Shown in pieces: positions 9,657 to 19,384 of a stretch of DNA of 64,000 bases (the first letter of the stretch is position 1; each line of letters opens with the position of its first letter). The stretch is from positions 1,488,001 through 1,552,000 of the forward strand of contig JARGXX010000001.1 in assembly GCA_030374765.1 (NCBI GenBank). Direction: 5' to 3'. The notes under the pieces were generated by a model. That model ran no database searches, was not told the DNA's origin, and was given only the letters and a program-made list of their open reading frames with translations. The translations under genes and the position numbers were made by a program. This DNA is from Agarophyton chilense. Taxonomy: Eukaryota > Rhodophyta > Florideophyceae > Gracilariales > Gracilariaceae.

Positions 9657-12023
9657 ATGTCCTTCTATGCGGCTGACGCTGCAGCTGCTGCTGCCGCTGC
9701 TGCCGCTGCTGCCGCTGCCGCTGCCGGCCACCACGTTGCGCACCCCACGCCGCAGCCGCTGCAGCACGCTCCTTCCGCCGCGGACTGGAACTCGCTCGCC
9801 AACTTCGCCTTCTCCGCCTCCTCTCCTGCTGTTTCCGCTTCCGCCTCCGCTTCCGCCTCCGTCTCCGCCTCCGCTGCTGCCGCTGCTGCCGCTGCTGCCG
9901 CCGCCGCCCACCCCTCCTCTCACCTTCACTTCCCCCCTCCCCTTAATCATGCCTCCCCCTCCCCTAACCCCAATCCCAACCCCATCCCCAACCCCCTTGT
10001 GCTCCACCCTCGCCCCCACCCGCTCTATCACCCCTCACCGACCCGCCCTAATCCCTCCCCTCATCATCACCCCTCCCTGCAACACCACCAGACCCCTCTC
10101 ACCCGCCCCCACCCCGCCATCGCTGGCTCCAACGCAAAGCTCCCCCCCGAGGCCTTCCAACTCGCCGAGACCTACCGCCCCTCCCACAACGACCTGCTTT
10201 CCCGCAGCAACAACGTCGTCATGGTGCGCAGGCCCGGCCCCCACGTCACCATGCTGCTCAAGCTCAATCAGCAACTTCACGCCGCTACCCCTCGTCACGC
10301 CCTTCTCAAGTTCTGGAAGCCCCTTTTCGCCGCCCACTTCGCCCCCAACGCCGCCTTTCACATCGACCTCAAGTCCGCCGACGCCCAAAACTTGTGCTCC
10401 TTCAAACTGCCGCTTCAGCTCATGCCTAATCTGTGGAAATCAAAATACGAAGCCGGTATGATCTCGGAGCGCTTTTTGCTCGATAACCCCATAGAGCATG
10501 CCTACTCGGACGACTCAACTGTCGTCGATTGCCCTAGCACTCTCATCATTTCCAATTACCCGCAAAGCGTCGTGCTCACCGACGGTCACCTGCGCGTGTG
10601 GTTCAACCCTGCCCACAAGATCTTCCGTTGGGAATTTTCCGCGCGAGCACATCAGGAGCTATTCACTCCCACCGCCTTCAATCCGCCAGCGCCGCCCCAC
10701 CCACACTGCACCGAGTATGGCGTTCCGAAAAACCTCTTGGAGCTCATGCTTGTTGCTGAGGCTATAAACCGGCTCAGCGATAAGATCGATAATGAGGTCA
10801 ATCAAATCGTCGCCTCTAATACCCCCGCCGCTCATTCTGTTCCCCATCCCGCAACTTCGCCCATTGGCCCCAACTCCGCTGCACCCAATGCCGCAAACGC
10901 ACCCTCGAGCACGCCTTCCATGTCTCCTCTTGACCCGTGTGCCTTAGCCACGGAAATCACCTCAAACGAGCAATCTACCGGCAACGCCTATCGCGCCATG
11001 TTATCGCAATTTGGCGGCTCTCAAGCCCTTTCTGTTGACCCCGCGCTTTCTGCCAAACAAATGCAAATCCCTTCTCCATCTTCTGCCATCATGCCATCCA
11101 CGCTTACACCTAACAACCGAACTGATGCCGCACGCTCTCTTCTTTCACAAGTCATCAGCCCTGAAGAAGCCACTGCTAACGCGATCAACAATGCCTTGTC
11201 CTGGCGAAATGACCAATCACAACCCCTTCACACTTCTGAGATGCTGACAAACATATTGGAAGAAACTTTCCGATCTTCCCTGGCACCCGACAACGAGAAT
11301 ATGAGGCAGCGAATACAAAGACAAACTCTCGCGCCGACTGACCATCTAACTGGACAAATCGCGGAGCTGGGCGACGCTCAGGACGGAAGACAGTCCTCAT
11401 CGGCGATTGGAGCAGCCGCCGCCGCTGCTGCTTCGGGACAAGGGGGTTGGGGGGTTGATCTTTCATCGTCTGCAAAACAGTCTTTCGGTGACGCACTTGA
11501 TGCGCAACTTGCTCTTCAGGCAAGCACGTTAAACGCTTCTTTGAATCTCGCTGGCATCACAGGACAGAAGGCAACGCCTATGCGTCACGCGGGGAACCCA
11601 GGACTGAGCTTGTTTCAATCTCAGGTTGGGGCTCTGGACGGCCGCAAGTCTTCGACAAATCGGGGTAACAGAGCGGCTGCGAATATGAGGGCTACGGGAA
11701 ATACGTTGTACAGGGAGTTTTCTGACGTGGAGTTGTTGAAAAGGATGAGTGTGAAGTCTAAACAGGAGCAGCAAGCGGATGTACGGTCTAACGGGGCAAT
11801 GGGGATCAACGGATCTGCAGTTTTTGGGCTAACGTCGGGGTCGCAGGGCTCCTATAGCCATTTGTCTGGGGAGTTGGTCAGTAAGCTGGTGAAAGATGAA
11901 AGCAGCATGGTGGGGGGACATGGCAGTACTGCGAGTATCACTGGCAAGAAGTCTCGACGGTCGTCGGTTGCGGACGGTCGGGAAAAGCGCCAAAAGTCTG
12001 CACGGGGCGGTAATACTGTCTAG
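9657..12023 (+). CDS. LIM-domain-binding (LDB1/SEUSS)-like transcriptional co-regulator
   Basis: 788-residue protein. Residues about 165-390 match the LDB1/SEUSS/Adn1 family: FWKPLFAAHFAPNAAFHIDL, corresponding to the FW...YFAP core; a middle strand NYPQSVVLTDGHLRVWF; then FRWEFSARAHQELF and a YGVPKNLLELMLVAEAINRL helix that follows the WEF-R-HEEL motif in plants and animals. Family members are nuclear adaptors without DNA-binding domains that bridge transcription factors. The N-terminal 100 residues are homopolymeric Ala, Ser and Pro encoded by GCT/GCC runs; the C-terminal 400 residues are low complexity, Ala/Ser/Asn-rich with basic KKSRRSS near the end. The frame is open from 9573, but the first ATG is 9657. 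Stop TAG at 12021. The bridged partners are unknown. Confidence 0.7.
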   Translation: MSFYAADAAAAAAAAAAAAAAAAGHHVAHPTPQPLQHAPSAADWNSLANFAFSASSPAVSASASASASVSASAAAAAAAAAAAAHPSSHLHFPPPLNHASPSPNPNPNPIPNPLVLHPRPHPLYHPSPTRPNPSPHHHPSLQHHQTPLTRPHPAIAGSNAKLPPEAFQLAETYRPSHNDLLSRSNNVVMVRRPGPHVTMLLKLNQQLHAATPRHALLKFWKPLFAAHFAPNAAFHIDLKSADAQNLCSFKLPLQLMPNLWKSKYEAGMISERFLLDNPIEHAYSDDSTVVDCPSTLIISNYPQSVVLTDGHLRVWFNPAHKIFRWEFSARAHQELFTPTAFNPPAPPHPHCTEYGVPKNLLELMLVAEAINRLSDKIDNEVNQIVASNTPAAHSVPHPATSPIGPNSAAPNAANAPSSTPSMSPLDPCALATEITSNEQSTGNAYRAMLSQFGGSQALSVDPALSAKQMQIPSPSSAIMPSTLTPNNRTDAARSLLSQVISPEEATANAINNALSWRNDQSQPLHTSEMLTNILEETFRSSLAPDNENMRQRIQRQTLAPTDHLTGQIAELGDAQDGRQSSSAIGAAAAAAASGQGGWGVDLSSSAKQSFGDALDAQLALQASTLNASLNLAGITGQKATPMRHAGNPGLSLFQSQVGALDGRKSSTNRGNRAAANMRATGNTLYREFSDVELLKRMSVKSKQEQQADVRSNGAMGINGSAVFGLTSGSQGSYSHLSGELVSKLVKDESSMVGGHGSTASITGKKSRRSSVADGREKRQKSARGGNTV

Positions 12024-14131
12024 CTAGCTAGTGTTTGCAGTAAACTACGGATGTACAGTCACACTTTGGTTGCATGTTGGGCGGATGTGGAACAAATTTC
12101 AATATAGTAGTGATTTCCGAGCCAGATGCAGCAATTCACCCCCATGTGTACGTCTCTAGCTAATTACTTGATTCTCCTTGAGGACTGTAGTCCGAACTGA
12201 GGGTAGCTGCTGGTTGAAGCAAATAATTTTTCACTGACGGCATTGTGTGTCAGGTAACGTGCTTGCTTCTGTCGTGGCTTCGGCACTGGAAGGTGTGGTG
12301 GTTTTCAACCACGAGTACAGTAAGCTTGCTATGGGTTTTTGATGCATGGCTGGTACAGTGTATTCCTTCGTGCCACGTCATCAGGGCACGTACATTTTCG
12401 CATGCATTGGTGCGCCCCAGCGCTTGCCCAAAATGGACAGACCATCGAGAATCCACATACGAAGCCAGGTAGATGCACACAATCCTACTGTATTCCGTTT
12501 TGTACGATTTGCATGGCTCTGTGATCACGAGGATACGACTTTTGGAGTTGTGGGGCTTGACGTAAAGGACTGTGTTTTTGTGTGATGCTGTGAGAAATAT
12601 TGCTCATGATCGTCTTGTTCAAAATGCTTTCTCTCCATCTGGGGCGTCTTGCGCTTGCCCGCTTCTCTTTTGCACTTTTCCTCCCCTCCTTCACCTCGCA
12701 AAGTTTTTGTGAGTTTTAATACAGCGTAACGAGTAAAGGCCTGCAACAACAAAGGCGACAAAGCATCGGGTCGATACGAAGAACTTGTGCTGTCGCACCG
12801 TTGCCCAAAGCAAAACAAACACTGAGCGCAGGAATGAATATTCTGGACACTGCAAAGGGAGGAATAAAAGAAGAGTTCTCTAACCTTCATTTTCGAATGC
12901 ACTCGCATATCGATACGAATCATTTGCAGTTCGCGGCCGAGTCTTGCAACAACATTGTTGCCGCTACTCTTTTAGACTCAAAGCATCTATAGAATGTGTG
13001 ACAAGAAATTTCAGTTTCTTTGCGTGCAGTGCTTGAGAAATTCACATGTAATACATCACTGATCCTGAGAAATGCGTAGTAGACCTTCGTTAAATCTGGC
13101 AGTAGTAGAAATTCTCATGAGGATGTGAGAGCGGGGCTGTGGACAGAAGCGAAAACAAACACCAAAATGTCTCAAGCCCCAGGTTCAGAACGTTCACGAA
13201 ATATCAACATGTATTTCATTGGCAAAAATCCAAAAGTCATGTAAACACAGTTTTACAGTATCTATTCATGGACCGTGCGTGCATTCAGCGGCAACTTCAA
13301 CAACTGAGAACTACGAAAGTAGTAGACAGTCGTCACTGTGACTATCTAGTGCAGGCGCACATCCAAAGAAATCGCAGAATACCTTACTTACAGCTGCGCT
13401 GCCCAATGAGAGTCAAATGGCAAAGCGAATGGCTCCCCTCTCAAGCTCAGCGACGGAACCCCTCATTCCTCGACATGACCTGACAACGGCCGCAGAACAT
13501 CTTGGCCATTATCCGAATATATACAAGTTCAGGAAGGGTAGCAGTCAAGCCCTTATCTGTGAAGTAGTCTAACCTTCACCTACGAATAGACAATTGAAGT
13601 CCTCAAAAACACAAAGTTACGATGACTGACTGCTATGTAGGCAGCACTGCAGTCCGAAGGAAGCAGACGGGATTCGGACATCGATATCTTTCACACGGGC
13701 CAGCCTTTGTATGCGCTGAATTTGCCGACGGTTCATCAAAACGAGGAAGAGCTCAAACAGACTGCATGAAGCTCATGACGGTTCTTCATTGAGGTTTCCC
13801 GTGCCCCGTGTGAAGCAGGACGACGGCGCGCAAAACCCGTCACCCACCCAACAATCAAGGACGTGGCGCGACTTCCGCCAGCAATTTGTCACCCAAGCAT
13901 ACGAAACGTTTCCTGTTTCCCGAAAAAGAAGTTTCGTCCCTCTTAAAATCACTCAAATTCGTTGAGAACTCTCGAACATCATTTGTTTTATTTCACTGTC
14001 TATCGGTTTATAAACGCCCGTTCCTTCTGTTGAAGCAGCAAGTAGTTGCATCTCGCTTTTTTTTTCTGTCTCTCTCTGCCTCCCTATCTCTCTTTTTTGC
14101 TTTGTCGTGCTGATAACGTTTGCTCCGCCAT

Positions 14132-14450
14132 CATGTCAATGATGTACAATGCGGTGCTACAAGGATTGACCGTTCTATGGTTGGGAGTGACATCGAACAG
14201 ATTGGTCGAAGAGCACGCTCAAGCTAATTCAAACTGCCGTGATCTCAGTACAGAGAGACTTAGAAGACCTTCGCCTCTTAACTTGGATCTCATAGAAGAT
14301 GGAAGCGATGGGGAATTATTGGGGCCTTGGACTGGCGGTAACACAATACATCTTCGATCTTTTCGACCTCGGCGAAGGGGACAGTTGCCGTTCATTCCCA
14401 CCCTGGCTCACAGTCCGGCGTCTGTGTTTGACACGTCATGGTACTACTAG
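14132..14450 (+). CDS. uncertain small hypothetical protein
   Basis: A 105-codon frame starting with ATG 14132 and preceded by a pyrimidine-rich tract (14056-14106). The N-terminus (MSMMYNAVLQGLTVLWLGVT) is hydrophobic and could be a signal peptide; the rest is polar and not recognised. A GT at about 14338 and a CACAG at about 14412 could bound a small intron, which would change the C-terminus. It may equally be a chance frame. Confidence 0.15.
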
Positions 14451-14580
14451 AGTTGGCGGAACTTTTGTCAAGTTTCTCATTTGCAAAGTCCACAGGATCT
14501 GTGAGACGAAGGCTTTAGCTGCGATACTTTTTGCCAAGAGGAACGAACAACATTCCATGAGTGTGTGAATGTGTGTGTTT

Positions 14581-14617
14581 GAGGGAGAGGAAGGGGGGGG
14601 GGGGGGAGGGAGGGGGG
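14581..14617 (+). repeat. G-tract / purine-rich simple repeat
   Basis: Fourteen consecutive G at 14593-14606, flanked by GAGGGAGAGG and AGGGAGGGGGG and then a GTGTGTGT run. Such a tract could form a G-quadruplex; it lies in an apparently non-genic stretch. Confidence 0.85.
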
Positions 14618-16564
14618 TGTGTGTATAGGAGAGCAGAGCCCCTAGCTAGAGGAAAGAGACATCTCCGACGATGCTGAACATGTACAGAAATAGAAATTTG
14701 AACTTTACATTTGACTGTGCTGAGAGCGTGGGGTAGATCTCCTTTCTCACCTGCACTGATTGCTTCCCTTGTCCGGAACTGTTTCGTATTGGACTGCCTA
14801 CCCCTTGGCTTCATGTTCCCTAGTGTCAGCACTGTGGACATCTCGGGCCCTGCCACATGCTGGACATAAACTGTGGTATGCAAGTTCATGTATTCTAGAA
14901 AGGGCGGCATTTGTTCTGTACAAACTGGAACCTTCACAAGCGGTTCTTCGTATCACGTATGAATGTAGTAAATCCTATAAGACTCCTGGTGAGACTCTCA
15001 AATGAGTCATCGCATAAAAGTTACCGATGCATAATAATGTTAAACTGCAAGTGACCAAACGTCCAGTTAAGAACGAGGGTACTTCTCTTTTGCATTCTCG
15101 TCGCAGAGAACCATGTCATCTATAGATGTTAGAAAGCGTCTGAGGAAGCATATCCGGATATTTTTATTCTTATTAATTCCCTTAATTCTGCAAAGGCGGA
15201 CTGGCAAAAACAATTCACTGCCAAGAAATGTGGAAGCACGGTGGACGTTGAAAATCTCCCGTTTTCACTATCATGTATACTTTTCTTCAAACATACCCTG
15301 ATTTGTATCTTGGTAAGAAGCACTCGATCTCAATTGTCGCAAGTTGTGGAAAATCGTGCCGCCCACCATGAAGTACGACCTCCGACACAATATTTCAAAA
15401 GTTGTGAAATGAATCTTGCATCATATATCATGATCTGTCCTGAAGGATTAGCTCCCAGAGCAAAGATGAGCTTTTCATACGTTCATGTCTTTGTGTTTGT
15501 ACGGGCGATCTTGACTTTTTTCAGTTTGAAACAATAAGGCTAAATGAACTGTAAAGAAGATGAAGGTAACAAAGACCCTTCTTCACCAGAGAAAAGTAAA
15601 ACTAAAAAAAAACTCCCCCACGAGCAGTTCTCTTAATCCTGATCGAACGAGGATTATACTCCATCAAAAAACTGGAATTAATATCGTCTTCTTGCTTTCT
15701 AGAGAGGTGAACTTGCTTCTCCTGTTTAACAAATAAATCTGCCGCCGAAGAAATACTTTTACCGATGACAGCCAAGGGAGAGGGAGGATGGTGACCTGGT
15801 TCCGATGTTGGAACGCGTCTACTAGAGGAGAACAGAGCTGAAATGCATTAATATACGTATCCATAAGCACTTTGTTTATCAGGTAGAATTACTGTTGGGT
15901 GTAATGTCGAGACACTTCCTATAAAGATTGCATCGGTGCGTACCACCAAATTTGACATAGAAGTAGATAGAAAAGGTTTCACTTGTCTCTTGAGAGTGAG
16001 GGTTACGGTTGCATGAGAGAATCTTGTCAAAGCCTGGTGGACCGAGAGTTTCATGTGAACGACCATTCTGGGTCTCGACAAAAAACGAGAGACGTACGGG
16101 CTGAATTGGGGTATTATATGGACACAACAGTGCTTTTCGGCGGAGATCAGCACAAATGTTTGTTCTGGAATGCACGCACACACACACCGGACACGTATGA
16201 GTTGCAAACGGTGGAGGAATATGCACGCAGAGAATGTTTGTTGTAGTGATTTTTAAAGATGGCGGGTGACACATACGGTTTTACAGAAGGGACGAAGGCT
16301 TTTTTGAGCCATTTGTTGGCAGGATGAGGACATGTGCAGTGGTAGCCATTTTGAGGTAGCTGCAAGTAGTCTAGGCGGCACCGACGATGATTGGAACCAA
16401 AGAGCGTTTCCACAACACGAGCGCCTCATCGGGCAGTGATTAGACGGGGGTGAATGAAACAGAAACAGAGTTGGAGATGCGGAAAATAGAGTGTATATAA
16501 TATATATATATAGGTTTACACGAGTACGGCTACGAAAGCAAAGCGGTATACAAGAAATGGGAAA

Positions 16565-17263
16565 TTAGATATGGGTATTATCCAAAGCGGTAGATGCATC
16601 ATGTTCGCGGAAGAAAGCATGCAGAAGGACGATAGGAAGGGTAATGCACAAAACCAAGAAAAGAAAGTTGAAGACGTGGCCAACGGTGAGCACAAGCAGA
16701 GCGAAGAGGGTCATGAAGACGTGTTTGATAGGCTTTGTGATAGAAAAGCGATCTCCAATTGGATAGTCTTCTGGGAAAACGATGTAAAGCAAGACTGCAG
16801 TCAAGACCATGACAGCCAAGGCAAGCGCTCTGATGGGGTGAAACAAACCACAAAGCACAAGCAACACAAAGGCAACGAGCACGTAGTTGTAGAAGAAAGT
16901 CTCCAAATTATGGGCGACGCGGCGTTTGGCCTCAGAGGCGGGCGGGGTGTTAAATGTGGAAAGATCAGCAAATTCACCCCAACGACGGCAATTGTCACCC
17001 ACGAGCTGCAAACGTTGGCGCATGGAATGGGAGGCGGACGGGTCGAAGGGCTCGGTGTAGAGGCTGAGTTGCGGCATGGGGGCCTGCAAAAACTGCTTGA
17101 CGGAGTGGGTGGCATCGGCGGCGACGTTGTGAGCGCCGCGTGCGACGGCGTGAACGCGCTCGACGGCGGAGGGCTTGAGCGGAGGTTCGCCGGCGGGCGG
17201 GTCTGCGGGGCGCGAGGTGCCGTCAATGTCGGAGTAGGCGGCGGGCATGGTTGAAACCATCAT
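16565..17263 (-). CDS. PRA1 (prenylated Rab acceptor / YIP3) family membrane protein
   Basis: 232-residue protein of the PRA1 family, which sits in ER, Golgi and endosomal membranes and binds prenylated Rab GTPases. The diagnostic block is RRWGEFADLSTFNTPP followed by RRVAHNLETFFYNYV. Then come two long hydrophobic hairpins: YVLVAFVLLVLCGL with ALALAVMVLTAVLLYIVF, and HVFMTLFALLVLTVGHVF with FLFLVLCITLPIVLLHAFF. This is the usual four-segment PRA1 topology. The N-terminal 65 residues are longer and more Pro/Ala-rich than typical. Start ATG is the complement of 17261-17263; a second in-frame Met follows at once. Stop TAA at 16565-16567. Single exon. A plus-strand frame over the same bases (16571-17254) is its shadow. 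Confidence 0.8.
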   Translation of the reverse strand: MMVSTMPAAYSDIDGTSRPADPPAGEPPLKPSAVERVHAVARGAHNVAADATHSVKQFLQAPMPQLSLYTEPFDPSASHSMRQRLQLVGDNCRRWGEFADLSTFNTPPASEAKRRVAHNLETFFYNYVLVAFVLLVLCGLFHPIRALALAVMVLTAVLLYIVFPEDYPIGDRFSITKPIKHVFMTLFALLVLTVGHVFNFLFLVLCITLPIVLLHAFFREHDASTALDNTHI

Positions 17264-18323
17264 TCAGCGCGCAGGAGCAAGAGCGCAGGAGAGGAGAGAG
17301 ACGTGGGCCGGCTGCAGGCGGCGAGGCGCGGCGGGGGAGACGGCGGCGGCGGAGGCGGAGGCGGAACGGGGAGAACGAAGCGGGGGGGGGCGGCGCGGTG
17401 GTGCCTGAACAAAATGGCAGCAGCAGCGTGCGCGCGGGCAAGCGCGCCAAGAATTGTTTGTTGACGGGACGGCAGGGCACAAGTGGTTTCGCTGAGCGTG
17501 GCGATGCGGCGCACGCTGATTGGTGGGGCGTGTGGGCGGTAAATGCGAAGCTCGGCCGCGCAACGCGCGCTGCTTGGCTGTCGCCGCCAAGCAGCGCCAC
17601 CTCGGCGTCGCTTAGCGCGCGTGCCAAACTTTTTCGCCTCTTTTTCCGCGGCGCTGCTGCTCAGTTATGGGCGCCGCCTCTTCTGAGAGCTCGCCCTCAT
17701 TGCATTGTGGCATCGTGGGCATCGTGGGCATCGTGGGCGTCGTGGGCGTCGTGGCGTCGTGGCGTCGTGGTCGCGTGTGAAAGATAGAGAGCGGGGCGTG
17801 TCGGCGTGGCAAACGTGGCACATCGGTGTCGGTGCGCGCTGGTGCATTGGTTGGGCGTCGAAAAAAGGACGCTGGGCGGCGTTTTTGGGAGTGATCACGT
17901 GCTCGCTGTGGCCGCAGCGCCAACCACTGCTGACACGAGCGGTGCCATGCTGAGTGCGCTGCTTGCTGTGTGGCAAAACCCTCTCCCCGCCCCACACAGC
18001 CGCACTGCTCTCACGCGCCCGACGCCAACCGCCGCCCAACGCTGCCGCGTCCTACTCAATTCCCGCGCACGTCCCGCACATCGCCCGAACGCACTCACAA
18101 CTCTCGCTATTTTTTTTTACATATAAAGGTTATCAGCAAGAAAATACAAAAAAAAAAAAATCAGCAACATGCACAACTGACGCCATATCTGCGCCTGTCC
18201 AATCACACGAGTGCGCACACTGCACACAGCACTTACACACACGCGCGTGTCGCCACCAAAAGCGCGCGTGCATCGCCAGATTGCGCAGATTCCCGTCGCC
18301 TCCATCTGTACAATGCAAAATCT
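17264..18323. other. intergenic region upstream of PRA1
   Basis: GC-rich and repeat-rich sequence between the PRA1 start and the end of the zinc-finger gene. Several overlapping frames on both strands are compositionally biased shadows. A minisatellite lies at 17702-17770, and short poly-T and poly-A runs lie at about 18111-18120 and 18150-18161. Confidence 0.4.
17702..17770 (+). repeat. CATCGTGGG minisatellite
   Basis: About five 9-base units (GCATTGTGG, CATCGTGGG and CGTCGTGGG variants) run into three 8-base units CGTCGTGG. The unit change suggests slippage. It lies about 440 bases upstream of the PRA1 start. Confidence 0.85.
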
Positions 18324-18887
18324 CTATCGGAACATTGTCAGCACCGTCGCCGCATCGTGATCCACCATCGATATGCTGTTCGGCGACTGTCGTCCGCGCT
18401 CATCCTTTGCTGCGTCGCACGCCACCGGCGTTCCCACCGGCTCGCCCGACCCTGCCTTCCCACCTTTCTTACACCGTTTCTTTGACACTGCCCCTGCGCT
18501 GCTTGCGCGCCCCCTTCGCCCCTCCGCCGCCCCCAGCTTGGCCTTCATTTTGGCCTGCATCTTGGCGTGCATCTTGGCGTGACTTTTTAGACTTGACTTC
18601 CACATAAATGCCTTGCCACATTGTTCGCACCCAAACGGCTTTGTTCCGTCGTGTAATCTCATGTGCGCCTGTTGATTGTATCGCTTCGAGAACACTCGTG
18701 CGCACCCTGGATGCGGGCATTCAAACCCGCCCTCCACCTGTTTGGCGCGACGCCGCGACGACCCACTGCTGCCGTCCGTACCCTGCTCCTTTCCCATTGT
18801 CTCCGCCTTCTTCTTGGCTGCCGCCTCAGCCGCCTCCACCGCCTGCACCAACGTGTGCAAACCAGAGAGCAATGCGCGAGACGCCAT
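18324..18887 (-). CDS. two-finger C2H2 zinc-finger protein
   Basis: 187-residue protein with two adjacent C2H2 fingers at about residues 55-110. The first is FECPHPGCARVFSKRYNQQAHMRLH, in which the zinc pair spacing is C-x4-C and H-x3-H; the second is FGCEQCGKAF followed by a KSSLKSHAKMH helix (C-x2-C, H-x3-H). The linker HDGTKPF resembles the classical TGEKP linker, so DNA binding is likely. The upstream part (HTLVQAVEAAEAAAKKKAE) is a short helical segment; downstream is a repeated AKMHAKMQAKMKAK run, then Ser/Gly/Lys-rich sequence. I chose ATG at the complement of 18885-18887 (MASRALLSGL); the frame is open to 19151, but that extension is preceded by a poly-Lys run encoded by an A-tract and looks like a leader. 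Target genes are unknown. Confidence 0.6.
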   Translation of the reverse strand: MASRALLSGLHTLVQAVEAAEAAAKKKAETMGKEQGTDGSSGSSRRRAKQVEGGFECPHPGCARVFSKRYNQQAHMRLHDGTKPFGCEQCGKAFMWKSSLKSHAKMHAKMQAKMKAKLGAAEGRRGRASSAGAVSKKRCKKGGKAGSGEPVGTPVACDAAKDERGRQSPNSISMVDHDAATVLTMFR

Positions 18888-19384
18888 CACACATCCAGTG
18901 CAAAACACACCCACCCGCTTCTTTTTTTTTTTAATGCCACCGTCGCACAGCAACGTGCGCGCACACCCCCCCCCGGCGCCGTTTAAGTAGCAAATCTGCC
19001 CCAACGCACACGCAATGCAACCGTAAGTAGGGTTTGGCCAAACTTCGGAGGCCCTCTTCAAACAGCCTTTGCGCAGCGTTCGCACAACCGTCGTCGAAAA
19101 CAGCGCACACCCGTATATGCACCACAAAAACGGGACCGACGATACCGGCACTCACCGTGGAGCAAGGCGCCTTGAATTGAGATTGCGACGCACGTCAAGC
19201 ACACCCACGCGCAACACCGTTACCCCGTAAGCCACGGAAGAGACAAGTACGCTGCGTGGGTGGTCAGTCTCACTTAGATACTTCATACCAACGCTACCTG
19301 AGATCGGCCGCGACACTCACGCCGTTTTATATAAGCAGCGCCGTGGCACGCGTGCCCAATATGCACGCGTGCCATGCGCCTCTG
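18888..19384. other. upstream region of the zinc-finger gene
   Basis: Contains a run of ten T (18925-18934), a C-run at 18967-18974 and a TATA-like site at 19327-19334. No additional gene is seen. Confidence 0.35.
19327..19334 (-). promoter_or_regulatory. candidate TATA box for the zinc-finger gene
   Basis: TTATATAA reads as CTTATATAAAAC on the minus strand, about 440 bases upstream of the chosen zinc-finger start. The motif is palindromic, so direction is ambiguous. No transcript evidence. Confidence 0.25.

Larger units (their letters stand above)
12024..16564. other. 4.5 kb region without a confident gene
   Basis: AT-richer than the flanking genes and full of stop codons in all frames; no frame over about 140 codons and no recognisable domain. 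Contents: an uncertain 105-codon frame at 14132-14450, a G-tract at 14581-14617, and a TA-rich run (about 16494-16512) just past the PRA1 stop. No RNA gene or mobile-element end was recognised. Confidence 0.4.

Noticed and set aside
16571-17254. 227-codon plus-strand frame
   Set aside because: Exact antisense shadow of the PRA1 gene, whose membrane segments and family block are clear.
17702-17770. CRISPR-like array
   Set aside because: Direct tandem repeat without spacers in a eukaryotic intergenic region; it is a minisatellite.
18888-19151. N-terminal extension of the zinc-finger protein to 19151
   Set aside because: The extension includes a poly-Lys run from an A-tract and no conserved sequence, and a good ATG lies at 18887.
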